Positions 39,058 through 47,393 of a stretch of 64,000 bases of DNA are shown here, piece by piece (position 1 is the stretch's first letter; each line of letters opens with the position of its first letter). The position numbers and the translations under genes are program-made. The stretch is from JAKLKS01 sp964370855 (GTDB taxonomy: Bacteria; Planctomycetota; JAJSAM01; JAKLKS01). Under the pieces are notes generated by a model. That model did no database searches. It saw nothing but the letters and a program-made list of their open reading frames with translations, and was not told the DNA's origin. The DNA lies in contig CAYJMF010000010.1 of assembly GCA_964370855.1 (NCBI GenBank), positions 23,085 through 87,084 of the forward strand. Direction: 5' to 3'.

Positions 39058-40899
39058 TCACCTCCGCAGGTCGATGTCCGTGGTCCTGCCCGCCCGCCCG
39101 TGGAGGCGGAGGAGGAGCTTCTTCTCGGCGGTGATGAGGATCTCCACGTCCCCGGGCCCCGTGCCCTCGCGGAGCAGGTCCCCCGTGAAGGGGTTGCGGA
39201 GGCCGCCGAGGAGGAGCCCCTGGTCGTGCAGGCGCTCGCGGAGATCCACCACCGTGGGGAAGGGGCCGGGCCCCACCTGGAACCGGTGGTGCATGATGGA
39301 GTTCTCGACCCTCGCCTCGTGCCACGCCCGCTCCACCGGCGCCCCCTCCAGGCTCCACACGCGCAGCACCGGCCCCCGGTGGTCCTCGAAGAGCTCCACG
39401 CATCCCGGCGAATCCCCCCACCGCACCGGACCCCCGGCGAAGGGATCCTGGATCCGCTCCTTCCGGAACGCGGCCTCGAGGGCGGCCCGCGCCTCTTCAA
39501 GAGTGCGGCCGGCGTAGCCGTCGGAGTCGTCGAGCACCATGAGGGCCGGCATCCTGATCCACCGGGAGGAGCGCAACTCCTCCGCGGGGATGGTCTCCAT
39601 GGACGCGCGGAGCCCCGCCGTCGCCGCGACGGCGCCGACGGTGAGGAGCCCGATCCATCGGAAGTGGGGCAGCCCGGCCTCCCCCGGGAAGGCGAGGAGG
39701 CGCGCCGGGGTCAGCAGGAGGACGAGGAGCCCGAGGCACCAGAAGAGCGACACCGTCGTCCCCGCCGCCCGCCACGCCTCCCCCGGCGTGCGGAGGAGCC
39801 GCTCCACGGGCCGGTACTCCCCCACCTCGGGGAGGAGGTCCCGGTCCATGGCCGCCGCCTCCATCCTCCCCTCGAGGCGGGTGACGACGCAGCCGTCCCA
39901 GAGGAGGGCCATGAGATCGGGGTGGGCGATGCGGCGGCCTTCCCAACCGTCGCCGTCGGAGAGCATGGGACGCTCCTCGAAGGTGTAGTCGCCCGTGACC
40001 CGGCCGTCGGGGATCCCCTCGAACCGCCGCGACCGCGTGACGCGGAGGGGGCGGCAGGCCGCCGATCCCTCCGCGACGACGTGGATCCGGAGATCGGTCC
40101 CGCCCCCGGCGAGCCCCGTGAGCCGCATCGGGTAGACGGGCCGTTCGGCGGGGAAGGTGACGGAGAGGGGATGGGGCGCGGCGCGGCCTCCCCCCTCGTG
40201 GGCGAGGCGGGCGGCGAGGAAGACCCAGCCCTCGGAGACGTGGGCCTCGATCACGGGGATCGCCTCCGGCGCGAGGGGGGCGAGGCCGGCCCCCTCGAGC
40301 CAGGCGCCGAGGGCGGAGGCGTCCTTCGCCTCGAGGACGACGACGTCGTAGGAGCCGATGCGGCGGGACGCCGTGGCCTCGACGCCGGTGACGGGGGCGC
40401 CGCCGATGCCGAGCCGGGCCGCCAGGAGGTTCGGCACGGCGACGAGGAAGAGGAGGGAGAAGAGGAGGCCGAGGAGGAGGGCGATGCGGAGGGCCGGGGA
40501 CCCGGGCCCTGCGGTGCCGGCGACCTGGGCGCGATGGAGGATCAGCAGGGCGCCGAGGAGGAGAAGGAGGCCCGGCAGGAGGAGGACCTCGAGCCACATC
40601 CCGTCCGGCGGCACCGTCGCCCGCGTGGCGACGTCGAGGGTGTCGAGGATCCCCGGCGTCGCCGCCTCCACGGACGTCGGCCGCGCCGGCAGCGGGACGA
40701 TCCACCCGAGGGCCTGGGCCTCGGCGTCCACCGTGGACTCGACGACGAGCCGCTCCACCCCGTCGCGGTGGACGATGAGCGCCCGCTGCGCCGGGATGGA
40801 GGGGACGACGGCCATGCGCGCGGACTTGAAGTACCCCCCGTCGGCGAGGGCCGGGTCGAGGGGCAGGAGCAGCAGGAGCAGGAGGAGGAGCCGCCGCAC
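39058..40899 (-). CDS. DUF2330-domain membrane protein
   Basis: The protein has 613 residues; GTG start at 40899. A Leu-rich signal peptide (MRRLLLLLLLLLPLDPALA) is followed by DGGYFKSARMAVVPSIPAQR and LIVHRDGVERLVVESTVDAE, then LGWIVPLPARPTSVEAATPG. This is the diagnostic DUF2330 N-terminus. Two TM segments (WLEVLLLPGLLLLLGALLIL and ALRIALLLGLLFSLLFLVAV) precede a second globular part with the typical PVYPMRLTGLAGG motif. Two further TM segments (TTVSLFWCLGLLVLLL, IGLLTVGAVAATAGLR) follow, then a C-terminal domain. The function of DUF2330 is unknown. The protein is probably exposed to the periplasm. Confidence 0.8.
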   Translation of the reverse strand: MRRLLLLLLLLLPLDPALADGGYFKSARMAVVPSIPAQRALIVHRDGVERLVVESTVDAEAQALGWIVPLPARPTSVEAATPGILDTLDVATRATVPPDGMWLEVLLLPGLLLLLGALLILHRAQVAGTAGPGSPALRIALLLGLLFSLLFLVAVPNLLAARLGIGGAPVTGVEATASRRIGSYDVVVLEAKDASALGAWLEGAGLAPLAPEAIPVIEAHVSEGWVFLAARLAHEGGGRAAPHPLSVTFPAERPVYPMRLTGLAGGGTDLRIHVVAEGSAACRPLRVTRSRRFEGIPDGRVTGDYTFEERPMLSDGDGWEGRRIAHPDLMALLWDGCVVTRLEGRMEAAAMDRDLLPEVGEYRPVERLLRTPGEAWRAAGTTVSLFWCLGLLVLLLTPARLLAFPGEAGLPHFRWIGLLTVGAVAATAGLRASMETIPAEELRSSRWIRMPALMVLDDSDGYAGRTLEEARAALEAAFRKERIQDPFAGGPVRWGDSPGCVELFEDHRGPVLRVWSLEGAPVERAWHEARVENSIMHHRFQVGPGPFPTVVDLRERLHDQGLLLGGLRNPFTGDLLREGTGPGDVEILITAEKKLLLRLHGRAGRTTDIDLRR

Positions 40900-40930
40900 C
40901 CCCCCATCCTACGGGGCCGGGCGCCCCTTC

Positions 40931-40949
40931 GGTGTCAGACGCTTTTCGG
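40931..40949. repeat. GTGTCAGACGC repeat element, copy A
   Basis: GGTGTCAGACGCTTTTCGG. The same 19 bases (22 with flanks) occur in inverse orientation at 60686-60704. The core is shared with the larger element at 35651-35806. Here it encodes the last four residues (PKSV) and the TGA stop of the cupin gene on the minus strand. Confidence 0.75.
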
Positions 40950-41288
40950 CACGGGCCCGCGGAGCGCGTCCACCTGGATCATGACGGCGACGAGCCCCCC
41001 GTCGCTCCCCTTGGCATGCATCTCCCCCTTCGCGAAGTGCGCCCCCTCGCCGGCGGCGATGGGGATGCGGCGGCCGTCCTCCCCCTCGACCCAGCCCGAA
41101 CCCTCCACGGCGAGGAAGAGCTGGTCGAAGCCGGCCCGGTGGCGGCCGATGGAGCCCCCGGCGGCGATGCGGACCGCGTAGATGTGGCTCTCCCCCGTCC
41201 CGTCCCCGAGGGGGACGCTCGCCGCGGCCACGCTGTCGAAGCCGGTGATGGGCCGGGCCTCCTCCGGCCCGAAGGCGATGATCCTCAT
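40935..41288 (-). CDS. Small single-domain cupin
   Basis: The protein has 117 residues from ATG at 41288, with GGGGGAG just upstream. It matches the conserved cupin barrel: GGSIGRHRAGFDQLFLAVEG (motif 1 with His and Gln replacing the usual third ligand), SGWVEGEDGRRIPIAAGEGA, then HFAKGEMHAKGSDGGLVAVM (motif 2 with His). It is probably a metal-binding protein acting on a small molecule; the substrate is unknown. The C-terminal PKSV and the stop codon are provided by the repeat at 40931-40949, so the native end may be altered. The DUF2330 gene lies downstream, 35 bp away. Confidence 0.75.
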   Translation of the reverse strand: MRIIAFGPEEARPITGFDSVAAASVPLGDGTGESHIYAVRIAAGGSIGRHRAGFDQLFLAVEGSGWVEGEDGRRIPIAAGEGAHFAKGEMHAKGSDGGLVAVMIQVDALRGPVPKSV

Positions 41289-41458
41289 GCGCTCCCCCGT
41301 TCCCGTTCGATGCGCCGCCCGGCGCTCCGCGGACGGCTCGATCCCGGAAATCCGGCCGTTCACGGCGGGTTCATGGTCCCCGCGCAGGATGGGGCCCGAC
41401 GCAAGGAAACCCGGCCGTCCGCTCCCGGCGGGAGCGGACCCGAGAAAGGAGAAGCACC

Positions 41459-42433
41459 ATGCAGCGCGCCATCGCAGCAGCACCGCCGCACCGGAGCACC
41501 GGCCTCGCCATCCCCCTCACCTTCGCCCTCCTCGCCGCCCTCGCCGCGGGCCCCGTCGGGGCCGCCGCCTCCCCGCCGGCGGGGGGCGCGTGGAAGAAGA
41601 TCGCGAAGGACCTCCGCAAGGCCGCCGCCCTGGAGCTCAAGGCCGACTACCTCCTCGCCCGCGCGCGGGCCATGGCCCTCGGCTCGGAGGAGGCGAGGGA
41701 GGAGGCCCTCGACGAGGCCGCGGAGGCGTACGCCGAGGAGAAGGGGCTGCCCGACGACCAGTACGAGGCGCGGCTCGACCTCGCCGAGGCCCTGGGCGAG
41801 GACGCCCCCCCGACGGGGACCGTGGACCCCGCCGACTTCGTGGCCGCCGTCACCCACCCCCTCATGCCCCTCTCCCCGGGGAGCACATGGACCTACTCGG
41901 GGGAGACGGAGGACGGCACCGAGACCGTCGTCGTCGAGGTCCTCGAGGAGACGAAGGAGATCCTCGGGGTGACCTGCACCGTGGTCCGCGACACCGCCTC
42001 CCTCGACGGCGAGGTCGTCGAGGACACCTACGACTGGTTCGCGCAGGACGTGGACGGGAACGTCTGGTACTTCGGGGAGATCTCCTTCAACTACGAGGAC
42101 GGCGAGATCGTGGACGTCGAGGGCTCCTGGAAGGCCGGCGTGGACGGCGCCGTTCCCGGCATCGTCATGAAGGCCGCGCCGGCGGTGGGCGACGTCTACC
42201 GCCTGGAGTTCCTCCTGGGCGAGGCCGAGGACTGGGCCGAGGTCCTGGCCCTGGACGCCGTCGCCACGGTCCCCTTCGGCGGTGAGCGCACCGGGCTCCT
42301 CAAGACCCTCGACGCGTCCACCCTCGAACCCGACGCCCTGGAGCACAAGTACTACGCGCCGGGCATCGGCTTCATCCTCGAGGTGAAGCCGGAGACCGGG
42401 GAGCGCCTGGAACTCGTCGACTTCCAGCAGTAG
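41459..42433 (+). CDS. Secreted protein of unknown function (paralogue 1; DWFAQDxxGNVWYFGE family)
   Basis: The protein has 324 residues from ATG at 41459, with AAGGAG seven bases upstream. A signal peptide ends near VGAAA. A short charged helical region (LRKAAALELKADYLLARARA) precedes a beta-rich domain with WTYSGETEDGTETVVVEVLE, VVEDTYDWFAQDVDGNVWYF and GSWKAGVDGAVPGIVMKAAP, ending in YYAPGIGFILEVKP. Proteins with the signature W-F/Y-AQD-GNVWY-GE are common secreted proteins of unknown function. It is followed by a paralogue (42613-43443) and then a two-component system in the same direction, suggesting a signal-response unit. Confidence 0.75.
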   Translation: MQRAIAAAPPHRSTGLAIPLTFALLAALAAGPVGAAASPPAGGAWKKIAKDLRKAAALELKADYLLARARAMALGSEEAREEALDEAAEAYAEEKGLPDDQYEARLDLAEALGEDAPPTGTVDPADFVAAVTHPLMPLSPGSTWTYSGETEDGTETVVVEVLEETKEILGVTCTVVRDTASLDGEVVEDTYDWFAQDVDGNVWYFGEISFNYEDGEIVDVEGSWKAGVDGAVPGIVMKAAPAVGDVYRLEFLLGEAEDWAEVLALDAVATVPFGGERTGLLKTLDASTLEPDALEHKYYAPGIGFILEVKPETGERLELVDFQQ

Positions 42434-42524
42434 GGGGGGGAGGCCGCTTGCCGCGCCTCCTGCCGCACGCCGCCCGGGGCCGCCCTGGCCCCGGGCGGTT
42501 CCCCCGGGCCGTTGATTGGGGTAT

Positions 42525-42536
42525 CGTTCATGAACG
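42525..42536. promoter_or_regulatory. 12-bp palindrome CGTTCATGAACG
   Basis: A perfect dyad in an AT-richer patch between the two secreted paralogues, 77 bp before the second gene's start. A partial copy (CGGTTCATGG) follows immediately. Its position suits an operator for the gene at 42613 and the downstream two-component operon; binding by the OmpR-type regulator is a guess. Confidence 0.4.
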
Positions 42537-42612
42537 GTTCATGGAGACCCCGGAGGATGCCCGCGGCGTCGCGGGCCGGGAGAACCGGAGCCCGCCGTCC
42601 CAGGAGGTCGTC

Positions 42613-43443
42613 ATGAACGGTGCCCGGACCCTCGCCCCTTCCCTCCGCAGCGCGCTGCTCCTCGCCTGCGCCCTCGCCGGACCCTGGCCCCTGTCCGGCC
42701 CGGGGGCCCCGGCCGCGGCCCGGGCCGACGTTCCCGCCGGCACCCCGGCCTTCTCCGCTCCCACCGTCGTGGATCACCCCTTCCACCCGATCCACCCGGG
42801 CTCCTTCCGCGTCTACGCCGGCCGGGAGGGGGGGGTCGCCATCACCCTGGTGGAGTTCCACCTCGAGGAGACGCGGACCTTCTCCTGGAGGGGCCTCGAT
42901 GTCCCCTGCCGCGCCGTGGAGGAGAGCGTCTTCGTCGACGGCGCCGTGGTGGAGGAGTCCACCACCTGGTTCGCGGAGGCCGACGACGGGAGCGTCTGGG
43001 CCTTCGGCGAGACGACGGTGAAGTCCGGCGACGACGACGACGGGGACGACGACGACGACGGCGACGACGAGGACGACGAGGACGAGGTCTCCTGGGTCGT
43101 GGGGGCCGTCGCGCCCACCGATCCCCCGGGCACCCTCGCGACCGCGGACCCGTTCCTCCGCATGCCCGCGTCCCCCGGCCCCGGCGACGCCTGGGTGTCC
43201 GAGGACCTCGGGGGGGCGGCCTACCAGTCCGACCGCGTGGTCCGCGCCGACGCCTTCGCCCGCACCGCCGCGGGCCGCTTCCCCGGCTGCCTCGTGGTCG
43301 AGGAGCGGGGCGTCGCCGCCACGACGCGGGAGTGGAAGATCTACGCCCCCGGCGTCGGCCTCGTGCAGTCGAGGACCCGGGGCGAGCGGCTCGCGCTCCG
43401 GGCCGGGACGACCCTGGCGCGCGGCCGCCGCGGGGCCCGGTAG
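42613..43443 (+). CDS. Secreted protein of unknown function (paralogue 2) with Asp-rich insert
   Basis: The protein has 276 residues from ATG at 42613, with AGGAGG six bases upstream. The signal peptide ends about PAAARA. It shares with the preceding gene VPCRAVEESVFVDGAVVEES followed by TTWFAEADDGSVWAFGE, and the ending KIYAPGVGLVQSRT. The two are therefore tandem paralogues, though the second is shorter and diverged. An acidic insert follows the shared motif (about 14 Asp plus Glu, encoded by GAC/GAT triplet repeats at 43030-43085), possibly a calcium-binding loop or a triplet expansion. The response regulator starts 28 bp downstream, so the gene is likely in one operon with the two-component system. 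Confidence 0.75.
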   Translation: MNGARTLAPSLRSALLLACALAGPWPLSGPGAPAAARADVPAGTPAFSAPTVVDHPFHPIHPGSFRVYAGREGGVAITLVEFHLEETRTFSWRGLDVPCRAVEESVFVDGAVVEESTTWFAEADDGSVWAFGETTVKSGDDDDGDDDDDGDDEDDEDEVSWVVGAVAPTDPPGTLATADPFLRMPASPGPGDAWVSEDLGGAAYQSDRVVRADAFARTAAGRFPGCLVVEERGVAATTREWKIYAPGVGLVQSRTRGERLALRAGTTLARGRRGAR

Positions 43444-43471
43444 CGGGTCCGGCGGCGGGAAGGAGGAGGGG

Positions 43472-44152
43472 ATGCGCGTGCTCCTGGTCGAGGACAACCG
43501 GGACATGGCCGAGGTCGTGCGCGACGCCCTCGTCGAGGAGGGGTACGCCGTGGACCTCTCCATGGACGGGGAGGACGGCCTGTGGCGCGCGACCACCGTG
43601 GACTACGACGTGATCGTCCTCGACGTCATGCTCCCCCGCCTCGACGGCCTCGAGGTCCTCGCCCGCGCGCGGAGGAAGGGCCGCGCGATGCCGGTCCTCC
43701 TCCTCACGGCCCGGGACCGCACGGCGGACCGGGTCGCCGGCCTCGACGCCGGCGCCGACGACTACCTCGTCAAGCCCTTCGCGCTGGGGGAGCTCCTCGC
43801 CCGCGTCCGCGCCCTCCTGCGCCGGGCCCCCTCGGGCACCGACGGCATGCTGCGCCACGGCGACATCGCCATGGACCCCGCGCGCCGCACGGTCACCCGC
43901 GGGGGGAGATCCGTGGACCTCACCCCCAAGGAGTTCGCCATCCTGGAGGTGTTCCTCCGCGACCCGGGGCGCGTCTTCACCCGGACGGAGATCCAGGAGC
44001 ACGCCTGGGACGATTCCCACGAGGGAATGAGCAACACCGTCGACGTCCTCCTCGGCCGGATCCGGCGGAAGCTCGGCTCCCCGGGGAAGGCCCCCCTCCT
44101 GCGCACCGTGCGCGGGGTGGGCTACTCGCTCGCGGGCGGCGTCGATGCGTAG
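43472..44152 (+). CDS. OmpR/PhoB-family response regulator
   Basis: The protein has 226 residues from ATG at 43472, with AAGGAGGAGGGG upstream. Receiver domain: acidic pocket E7-D8, phospho-acceptor D51 in VIVLDVMLP, T78 and K100 in DDYLVKPF. The C-terminal winged helix (LTPKEFAILEVFLRDPGRVF, then VDVLLGRIRRKL and TVRGVGYSL) is a complete Trans_reg_C domain. It is closest in style to the CusR/QseB/TctD-like group. Its 3' end overlaps the kinase gene by 8 bp, indicating translational coupling. The two secreted paralogues upstream are plausible targets or signal-related partners. Confidence 0.95.
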   Translation: MRVLLVEDNRDMAEVVRDALVEEGYAVDLSMDGEDGLWRATTVDYDVIVLDVMLPRLDGLEVLARARRKGRAMPVLLLTARDRTADRVAGLDAGADDYLVKPFALGELLARVRALLRRAPSGTDGMLRHGDIAMDPARRTVTRGGRSVDLTPKEFAILEVFLRDPGRVFTRTEIQEHAWDDSHEGMSNTVDVLLGRIRRKLGSPGKAPLLRTVRGVGYSLAGGVDA

Positions 44153-45674
44153 CCTCCGCGCGTCCATCGTGGCCGGGTTCCTCGGGGTCGGCTCCCTCGT
44201 CGTCGGGGGGCTGGCGACGACGGTCTACGCCCGCGCCCGGTCCATCGCCCACGGGGCGATGGAGGGGGACCTCCGGTTCCGGGCCGACGCGCTCTCCGGC
44301 CTCCTCGAGGTGGAGAAGGACGGCCTCGACTTCGAGGTCCCCCGGGAGATGCTCCGCGACTTCCAGGCCGGGGGGCGCGGCGCCTACCTGCGCATCCTCG
44401 CCCCCGACGGGAGGACCGTGGTCCGCTCCCCCTCCCTCGAGGGGGAGGATCTGCCCGACCCGGGCCCGTGGACCCCGGGGGGCGTCGCGTTCTCCGAAAT
44501 CGACGACGGCCCCCACGGCATCCCCTGCGCCGCCGTCGCGCTCTCCTTCGTCGCCCGGGCCCCGGCGCCGAAGCCGAAGGACGGGAAGCCGCCGGCGTGG
44601 ACCCCCCCGCCGGAGGAGGCGCGGCGCTACCGGGTCCAGGTCGCCCTCGACCGCCGCGGGCGGGACGCCGCCCTCGCCTCCCTGGCCCGCTTCCTCTGGG
44701 CCGCCGGGACCGGCGCCCTCCTGCTCGTGGGCGCGGGCGCCCTCGTCGTGGTCCGCTCCGCCCTCCGCCCCCTCCGCCGGATGACCGCCGAGGCCGCCTC
44801 CCTCGCCCCCGAGGACGCGACCCGCCGCCTCGACCCCGGGACCGTCGTGCTGGAGCTTCACGAGCTCGCCTCCACCCTCAACGCCGCCCTCGACCGCCTG
44901 GGGGAGGCCCTCGCCCGGCACAAGCAGTTCACCTCCGACGCGAGCCACGAGCTGCGGACCCCCATCTCCATCCTCGCCGCCAACGCAGAGCACCTGCTCC
45001 GCAACCCCCGCACCGGGGAGGAGTACCGCGAGGGCCTCCGCCGCCAGCTCCGCATCGCCGGGCGGATGAAGCACCTGACGGAGAACCTCCTCGTCCTGGC
45101 GCGGGCCGACGCGGGGGCGGAGGTCCCGGAGCGGAGGCCGGTCCGCCTCGACGAGGTCGCCGACGGGGCGGTGCGGGAGTTCGCCGACCTGGCCGGGGAC
45201 GGGGGCGTCGGCCTCGCCCTCGGGAGGTGCGACCCCGCGGTGGTGGAGGGGGACCCGGTCCACCTGCGGCAGCTCCTCGACAACCTGGTCTCCAACGCGG
45301 TGAAGTACACGCCCGCCGGGGGCCGCGTGACGGTCTCCGTGGAGTCCGCCGGGGAGGAGGTCGTCCTCGACGTCTCCGACAGCGGCCCCGGCATCCCGGC
45401 CGCCGAGCAGGACCGCGTCTTCCGCCGTTTCTACCGCGTGGCCGGCGGCCGGGGCGGCGTCGAGGGCGCCGGCCTCGGCCTCGCCATCGTCGCCTGGGTC
45501 GCCGAGGCCCACGGCGCCCGGCTGGAACTCCGGAGCGAGCCCGGCCGGGGCTCCTCCTTCCGCGCCCTGTTCCCCGTCGGGAAGGCCGCGGGGGCGGCCC
45601 CCCCTGATTCCCCGCGTTCCGCCGGGTCCCCGGCGGAGGGGGAGGGAGGGATCCTGCACGGGATCGCGACCTGA
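44145..45674 (+). CDS. Sensor histidine kinase (HAMP-HisKA-HATPase)
   Basis: The protein has 509 residues from ATG at 44145 (overlapping the regulator's stop). TM1 is about 8-28. A ~150-residue periplasmic sensor follows, with a Pro-rich segment (PAPKPKDGKPPAWTPPPEE). TM2 is about 184-202, then a HAMP-like linker (ALRPLRRMTAEAASLAPEDA). HisKA: H268 in SDASHELRTPIS. HATPase_c: N-box LLDNLVSNAVKYTP, G1 DSGPGIP, F-box RVFRRFYR and G2 GAGLGLAIVAWVAEAHG. All catalytic motifs are intact. It forms a pair with the regulator at 43472. The signal is unknown. Confidence 0.95.
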   Translation: MRSLRASIVAGFLGVGSLVVGGLATTVYARARSIAHGAMEGDLRFRADALSGLLEVEKDGLDFEVPREMLRDFQAGGRGAYLRILAPDGRTVVRSPSLEGEDLPDPGPWTPGGVAFSEIDDGPHGIPCAAVALSFVARAPAPKPKDGKPPAWTPPPEEARRYRVQVALDRRGRDAALASLARFLWAAGTGALLLVGAGALVVVRSALRPLRRMTAEAASLAPEDATRRLDPGTVVLELHELASTLNAALDRLGEALARHKQFTSDASHELRTPISILAANAEHLLRNPRTGEEYREGLRRQLRIAGRMKHLTENLLVLARADAGAEVPERRPVRLDEVADGAVREFADLAGDGGVGLALGRCDPAVVEGDPVHLRQLLDNLVSNAVKYTPAGGRVTVSVESAGEEVVLDVSDSGPGIPAAEQDRVFRRFYRVAGGRGGVEGAGLGLAIVAWVAEAHGARLELRSEPGRGSSFRALFPVGKAAGAAPPDSPRSAGSPAEGEGGILHGIAT

Positions 45675-45708
45675 GGCGGAGCGCGGCGGGGCCGCGGCGC
45701 CGTCCCCG

Positions 45709-46764
45709 TCAACGGGGCCGGGCCCTGCGCACCATGAACTCCACGGCGGCGCCCATGTTCACGGGGACGACCTCCGTCCCGGGATGATCCCGGGCCCAGA
45801 CGCGGAAGACCTCGTCCGCGAACCCCTGCCCGACGGCCTCGACCCCCCGGAAGTCGAGGACGACCCGCCGGAACTTCTCCAGCCCGTGCACGAGCCGTCG
45901 CGCCTCGGAGCGCGAGACGAAGGTCCCCTCCCTCTCGAACAGGCGGACCACGATGGTGGTGCGATCGAAGGTCCTGTCGTCGTCGGTGTGGGCGTTGAAG
46001 ATCCCGAGGAGGTCCCGCGCCGAGGAGGGATCGATCTCGAAGCGGACCCGGGTCCCGGCCATGGGAGGGACGGAGCGGACGCTGAAGTCCCCCCGGTCGT
46101 TGTCCACCTCCCACCGCAGCCCGTTGCATTCGAGCTCGAACCGGGATGCGACGCGGGAGGCGAAGAAGAGGCCCTCGCCCGTGTGGCGATCCGGCGCCGT
46201 CGTCACGCGGCCCTTCGACAGTTCCTGCAGCGCCTCGAGGTGGTCCCGGAGGCCGAATCCCGCCCGCACCTTCTCGAAGGCGCCGATCCCGTGGTCCCGG
46301 ATCTCGAAGGCGATCCGGCCGCCCCGCCGCGTCCACGCGATCTCGACGCTGCCGGATCCGGAGTGGTCGATGGCGTTGTTGAGCATCTCCGTGAAGGCGT
46401 ACTCGAGGTCGCTTCCCGCCCGCCCCGGGAGGACCCGGAGCGCCTCGATGCCCTCCCGCATGCGCCTCCAGACCTCGTCCTCGCGGAGCCCCTCGAGGGG
46501 GAGGACCTCCCCGCCGAGCCGCTCCTCCTGCGGGGTCTCCCGGGAGGCGGGTGGGGCCGGGAATCCCCTCCCCGGGGCCGCCTTGAACCGGGTCCCGCGG
46601 CCCGCCCCGGCTCGGACGATGGCCCCTGCAGCGACCAGGCGCCGGAGGTGGCGTTGAATCCCCTGGCGGGTCAGGCCGGCCCGGTGGGCCAATTCCCCGC
46701 TGGAGAACTCCCCGGATTCGGCAAGCAATTCGTTGACGATTCCATCGATCTGTTGACGTTTCAC
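45709..46764 (-). CDS. HTH - GHKL ATPase - STAS-like (DUF4325) regulatory protein
   Basis: The protein has 351 residues with GTG start at 46764. Residues 1-60 are a winged helix (SSGELAHRAGLTRQGIQRHL, then RRLVAAGAIVRAG). Residues about 95-235 are a HATPase of anti-sigma/GHKL type (FTEMLNNAIDHSGSGSVEIA N-box; IRDHGIGAFEKV G1 box). Residues about 260-345 are the STAS-like DUF4325 domain (LEKFRRVVLDFRGVEAVGQG, then FADEVFRVW). The combination puts a DNA-binding head, a partner-switch-type kinase and an antagonist-like domain in one chain; such proteins are known but uncharacterised. A near-consensus sigma70 promoter ends so close to the GTG that the mRNA would be leaderless. TTGACG/CGTCAA boxes around it suggest autoregulation. 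Confidence 0.85.
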   Translation of the reverse strand: MKRQQIDGIVNELLAESGEFSSGELAHRAGLTRQGIQRHLRRLVAAGAIVRAGAGRGTRFKAAPGRGFPAPPASRETPQEERLGGEVLPLEGLREDEVWRRMREGIEALRVLPGRAGSDLEYAFTEMLNNAIDHSGSGSVEIAWTRRGGRIAFEIRDHGIGAFEKVRAGFGLRDHLEALQELSKGRVTTAPDRHTGEGLFFASRVASRFELECNGLRWEVDNDRGDFSVRSVPPMAGTRVRFEIDPSSARDLLGIFNAHTDDDRTFDRTTIVVRLFEREGTFVSRSEARRLVHGLEKFRRVVLDFRGVEAVGQGFADEVFRVWARDHPGTEVVPVNMGAAVEFMVRRARPR

Positions 46765-46770
46765 GGCCTA

Positions 46771-46799
46771 ATCGTAAACGCACGCGGGGACATCGTCAA
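46771..46799 (-). promoter_or_regulatory. Sigma70-type promoter of the HTH-ATPase-STAS gene (leaderless)
   Basis: Minus strand: -35 TTGACG (46799-46794), 17-bp spacer, -10 TACGAT (46776-46771). Six nt separate the -10 from the GTG at 46764, the usual distance to the transcription start, so transcription should begin at or next to the start codon. Further TTGACG/CGTCAA boxes lie at 46753-46759 and 46805-46811 and may be operator half-sites. Confidence 0.65.
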
Positions 46800-46915
46800 C
46801 GTTTCGTCAACGAGTGCGCCGCGGGCCTGTCAGCCACAATTGCCCGAAGTCGGGATCCACCCCATCGTGCGGGACCGAAGAGGGGCGTACGGTGGGATTC
46901 CACAAAGGAGGTCTC

Positions 46916-47296
46916 ATGAGCAGGTCCATGGTCACGGTCGCAACGTTCGCCGCGGTCGCCGCCTTCGCCTTGCCGGGCTGCTTCTTCGAAAGCCGCCGCT
47001 CCACCGGGCACGTCTCGGCCGGGGTCGAGGTCCGGGCGGAGGCCGGCTACGTCTACTTCCCCTCGCACCACGCGTACTACCGCGAGTCGAGCAACGACTG
47101 GTGGGTGATGGAGTCGGGGTCCTGGGCCCACCACACCGTGCGGCCCTCCACAATCGTGATCCGGGACGACACGCCCTGGCTCACGGTGAACGTGACGGGC
47201 GATCAGCCCCACCACCGCAACGCCGACCACGACCGGGACTACGGGAAGGGCGGAAGGTCGAAGGGCCCGCCGCCGGGGCGCGGCTGGCGCAAGTAG
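46916..47296 (+). CDS. Small lipoprotein, Tyr/His-rich
   Basis: The protein has 126 residues from ATG at 46916, with AAAGGAGG six bases upstream. Lipobox: FAALPGC-type (AAFALPGCFF, Cys about 22). The mature protein is VEVRAEAGYVYFPSHHAYYR followed by ESSNDWWVMESGSWAHHTVR, with PWLTVNVTGDQPHHRNADHD near the end. It has no recognised domain. The aromatic and His content and the HHRNADHDRDYGKGGRSKG tail, rich in charged residues, resemble small periplasmic lipoproteins of the YXWV/WxxH type in Planctomycetota and Deltaproteobacteria. It is divergent from the HTH-ATPase-STAS gene (151 bp between starts). Confidence 0.75.
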   Translation: MSRSMVTVATFAAVAAFALPGCFFESRRSTGHVSAGVEVRAEAGYVYFPSHHAYYRESSNDWWVMESGSWAHHTVRPSTIVIRDDTPWLTVNVTGDQPHHRNADHDRDYGKGGRSKGPPPGRGWRK

Positions 47297-47318
47297 ACGT
47301 CGCAACCACGCAATCAGT

Positions 47319-47369
47319 CCCTCACCGGGAATCCGTCCGCTCGTCCACGGGCCGGGTGACCGGTGAGGG
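47319..47369. terminator. Possible hairpin terminator between convergent genes
   Basis: CCCTCACCGG (47319-47328) and CCGGTGAGGG (47360-47369) form a 10-bp inverted repeat with a 31-nt loop, lying between the 3' ends of the lipoprotein gene (+) and the ExbD-toroid gene (-). There is no T-tract, so intrinsic termination is uncertain. Confidence 0.35.
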
Positions 47370-47393
47370 CATCCCCCGCGCCGCTCCGGGGAT

